A stretch of 64,000 nucleotides of DNA from Rhea pennata (lineage: Eukaryota; Chordata; Aves; Rheiformes; Rheidae): contig NC_084670.1 of NCBI RefSeq assembly GCF_028389875.1, positions 16,215,383 to 16,279,382 on the forward strand, given 5' to 3'. The notes under the pieces were generated by a model that was not told where the DNA came from, searched no databases, and was given only the letters and a program-made list of their open reading frames with translations. The position numbers were made by a program, and so were the translations under genes. Shown one piece after another: positions 63,831 to 64,000 of the stretch; within the stretch, counting starts at the first letter, position 1; each line of letters opens with the position of its first letter.

Positions 63831-64000
63831 CAGCATAATGATAATTATTTACCTAACGATACAGAGTTGATTCAGTTGTTGTTGGGGGGGGGCAGGCTTA
63901 ATTTTTAGAAAGTTAACTTTCTTACCTCATTTTCAGTTGAGAACTTTAGGTATGTTTGTGGCAGATGAGAGGCAAGAAGGAGAGAGCAGCCAGCTGTGCA
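63248..64000 (+). other. PRKACB intron 1, 5' portion
   Basis: The intron starts GTGAGTGAG. Its first 580 nt are still CpG island; composition then drops sharply near 63800. A G9 run lies at 63884-63892. No further exon is seen before the window ends. Confidence 0.85.

Noticed and set aside
63099-63836. 245-codon minus-strand ORF and overlapping plus-strand ORFs around PRKACB exon 1
   Set aside because: Low-complexity GC-driven frames antisense to or across the PRKACB exon and intron; no domain.

Overview
This is a 64 kb piece of a vertebrate nuclear genome: long AT-rich introns and intergenic DNA, two very GC-rich CpG islands, and split genes with GT-AG introns. The organism is most likely a songbird. 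CR1 LINE remnants are the recognisable LINEs, introns are compact, and one insertion (5587-5722) has a tRNA-Ile-like head joined to a CR1-like 3' end, the architecture of the passerine SINE TguSINE1.

Two protein-coding genes are supported, arranged head to head. TTLL7 (tubulin tyrosine ligase-like 7, a beta-tubulin polyglutamylase) lies on the minus strand. Its first eight coding exons sit between 22018 and 6850 and join in frame into 349 codons, covering most of the ATP-grasp catalytic domain. The rest of the gene lies beyond position 1. Its 5' UTR appears to be spread over further exons (22019-22130, 34910-34950, 40976-41072) leading back to a first exon in the CpG island at 41160-42310. 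PRKACB (cAMP-dependent protein kinase catalytic subunit beta) begins on the plus strand near the right edge. Only the C-beta-1 first coding exon (63202-63247) is present, inside the second CpG island, followed by intron 1.

Layout: 1-6849 TTLL7 intron with an old CR1, the SINE and an AT/AC microsatellite; 6850-22018 TTLL7 coding exons 8 to 1, with a younger CR1 at 13803-14023; 22019-41700 5' UTR exons and long introns with little recognisable content; 41160-42310 TTLL7 CpG island with Sp1-type tandem decamers and a possible divergent transcript; 42534-62200 AT-rich intergenic DNA with no gene I can support; 62230-63830 PRKACB CpG island and first exon; 63248-64000 PRKACB intron 1.

The two genes do not form one pathway. 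TTLL7 modifies microtubules, mainly in neurons; PRKACB is a general cAMP effector. I found no new multi-gene system. The most interesting details are a 30-codon uORF in frame with TTLL7 that stops 6 nt before the main start, asparagine in place of Ser10 in the PRKACB N-terminus, the SINE/LINE pair sharing a 3' end, and an unexplained GC-richer block at 36770-37100.
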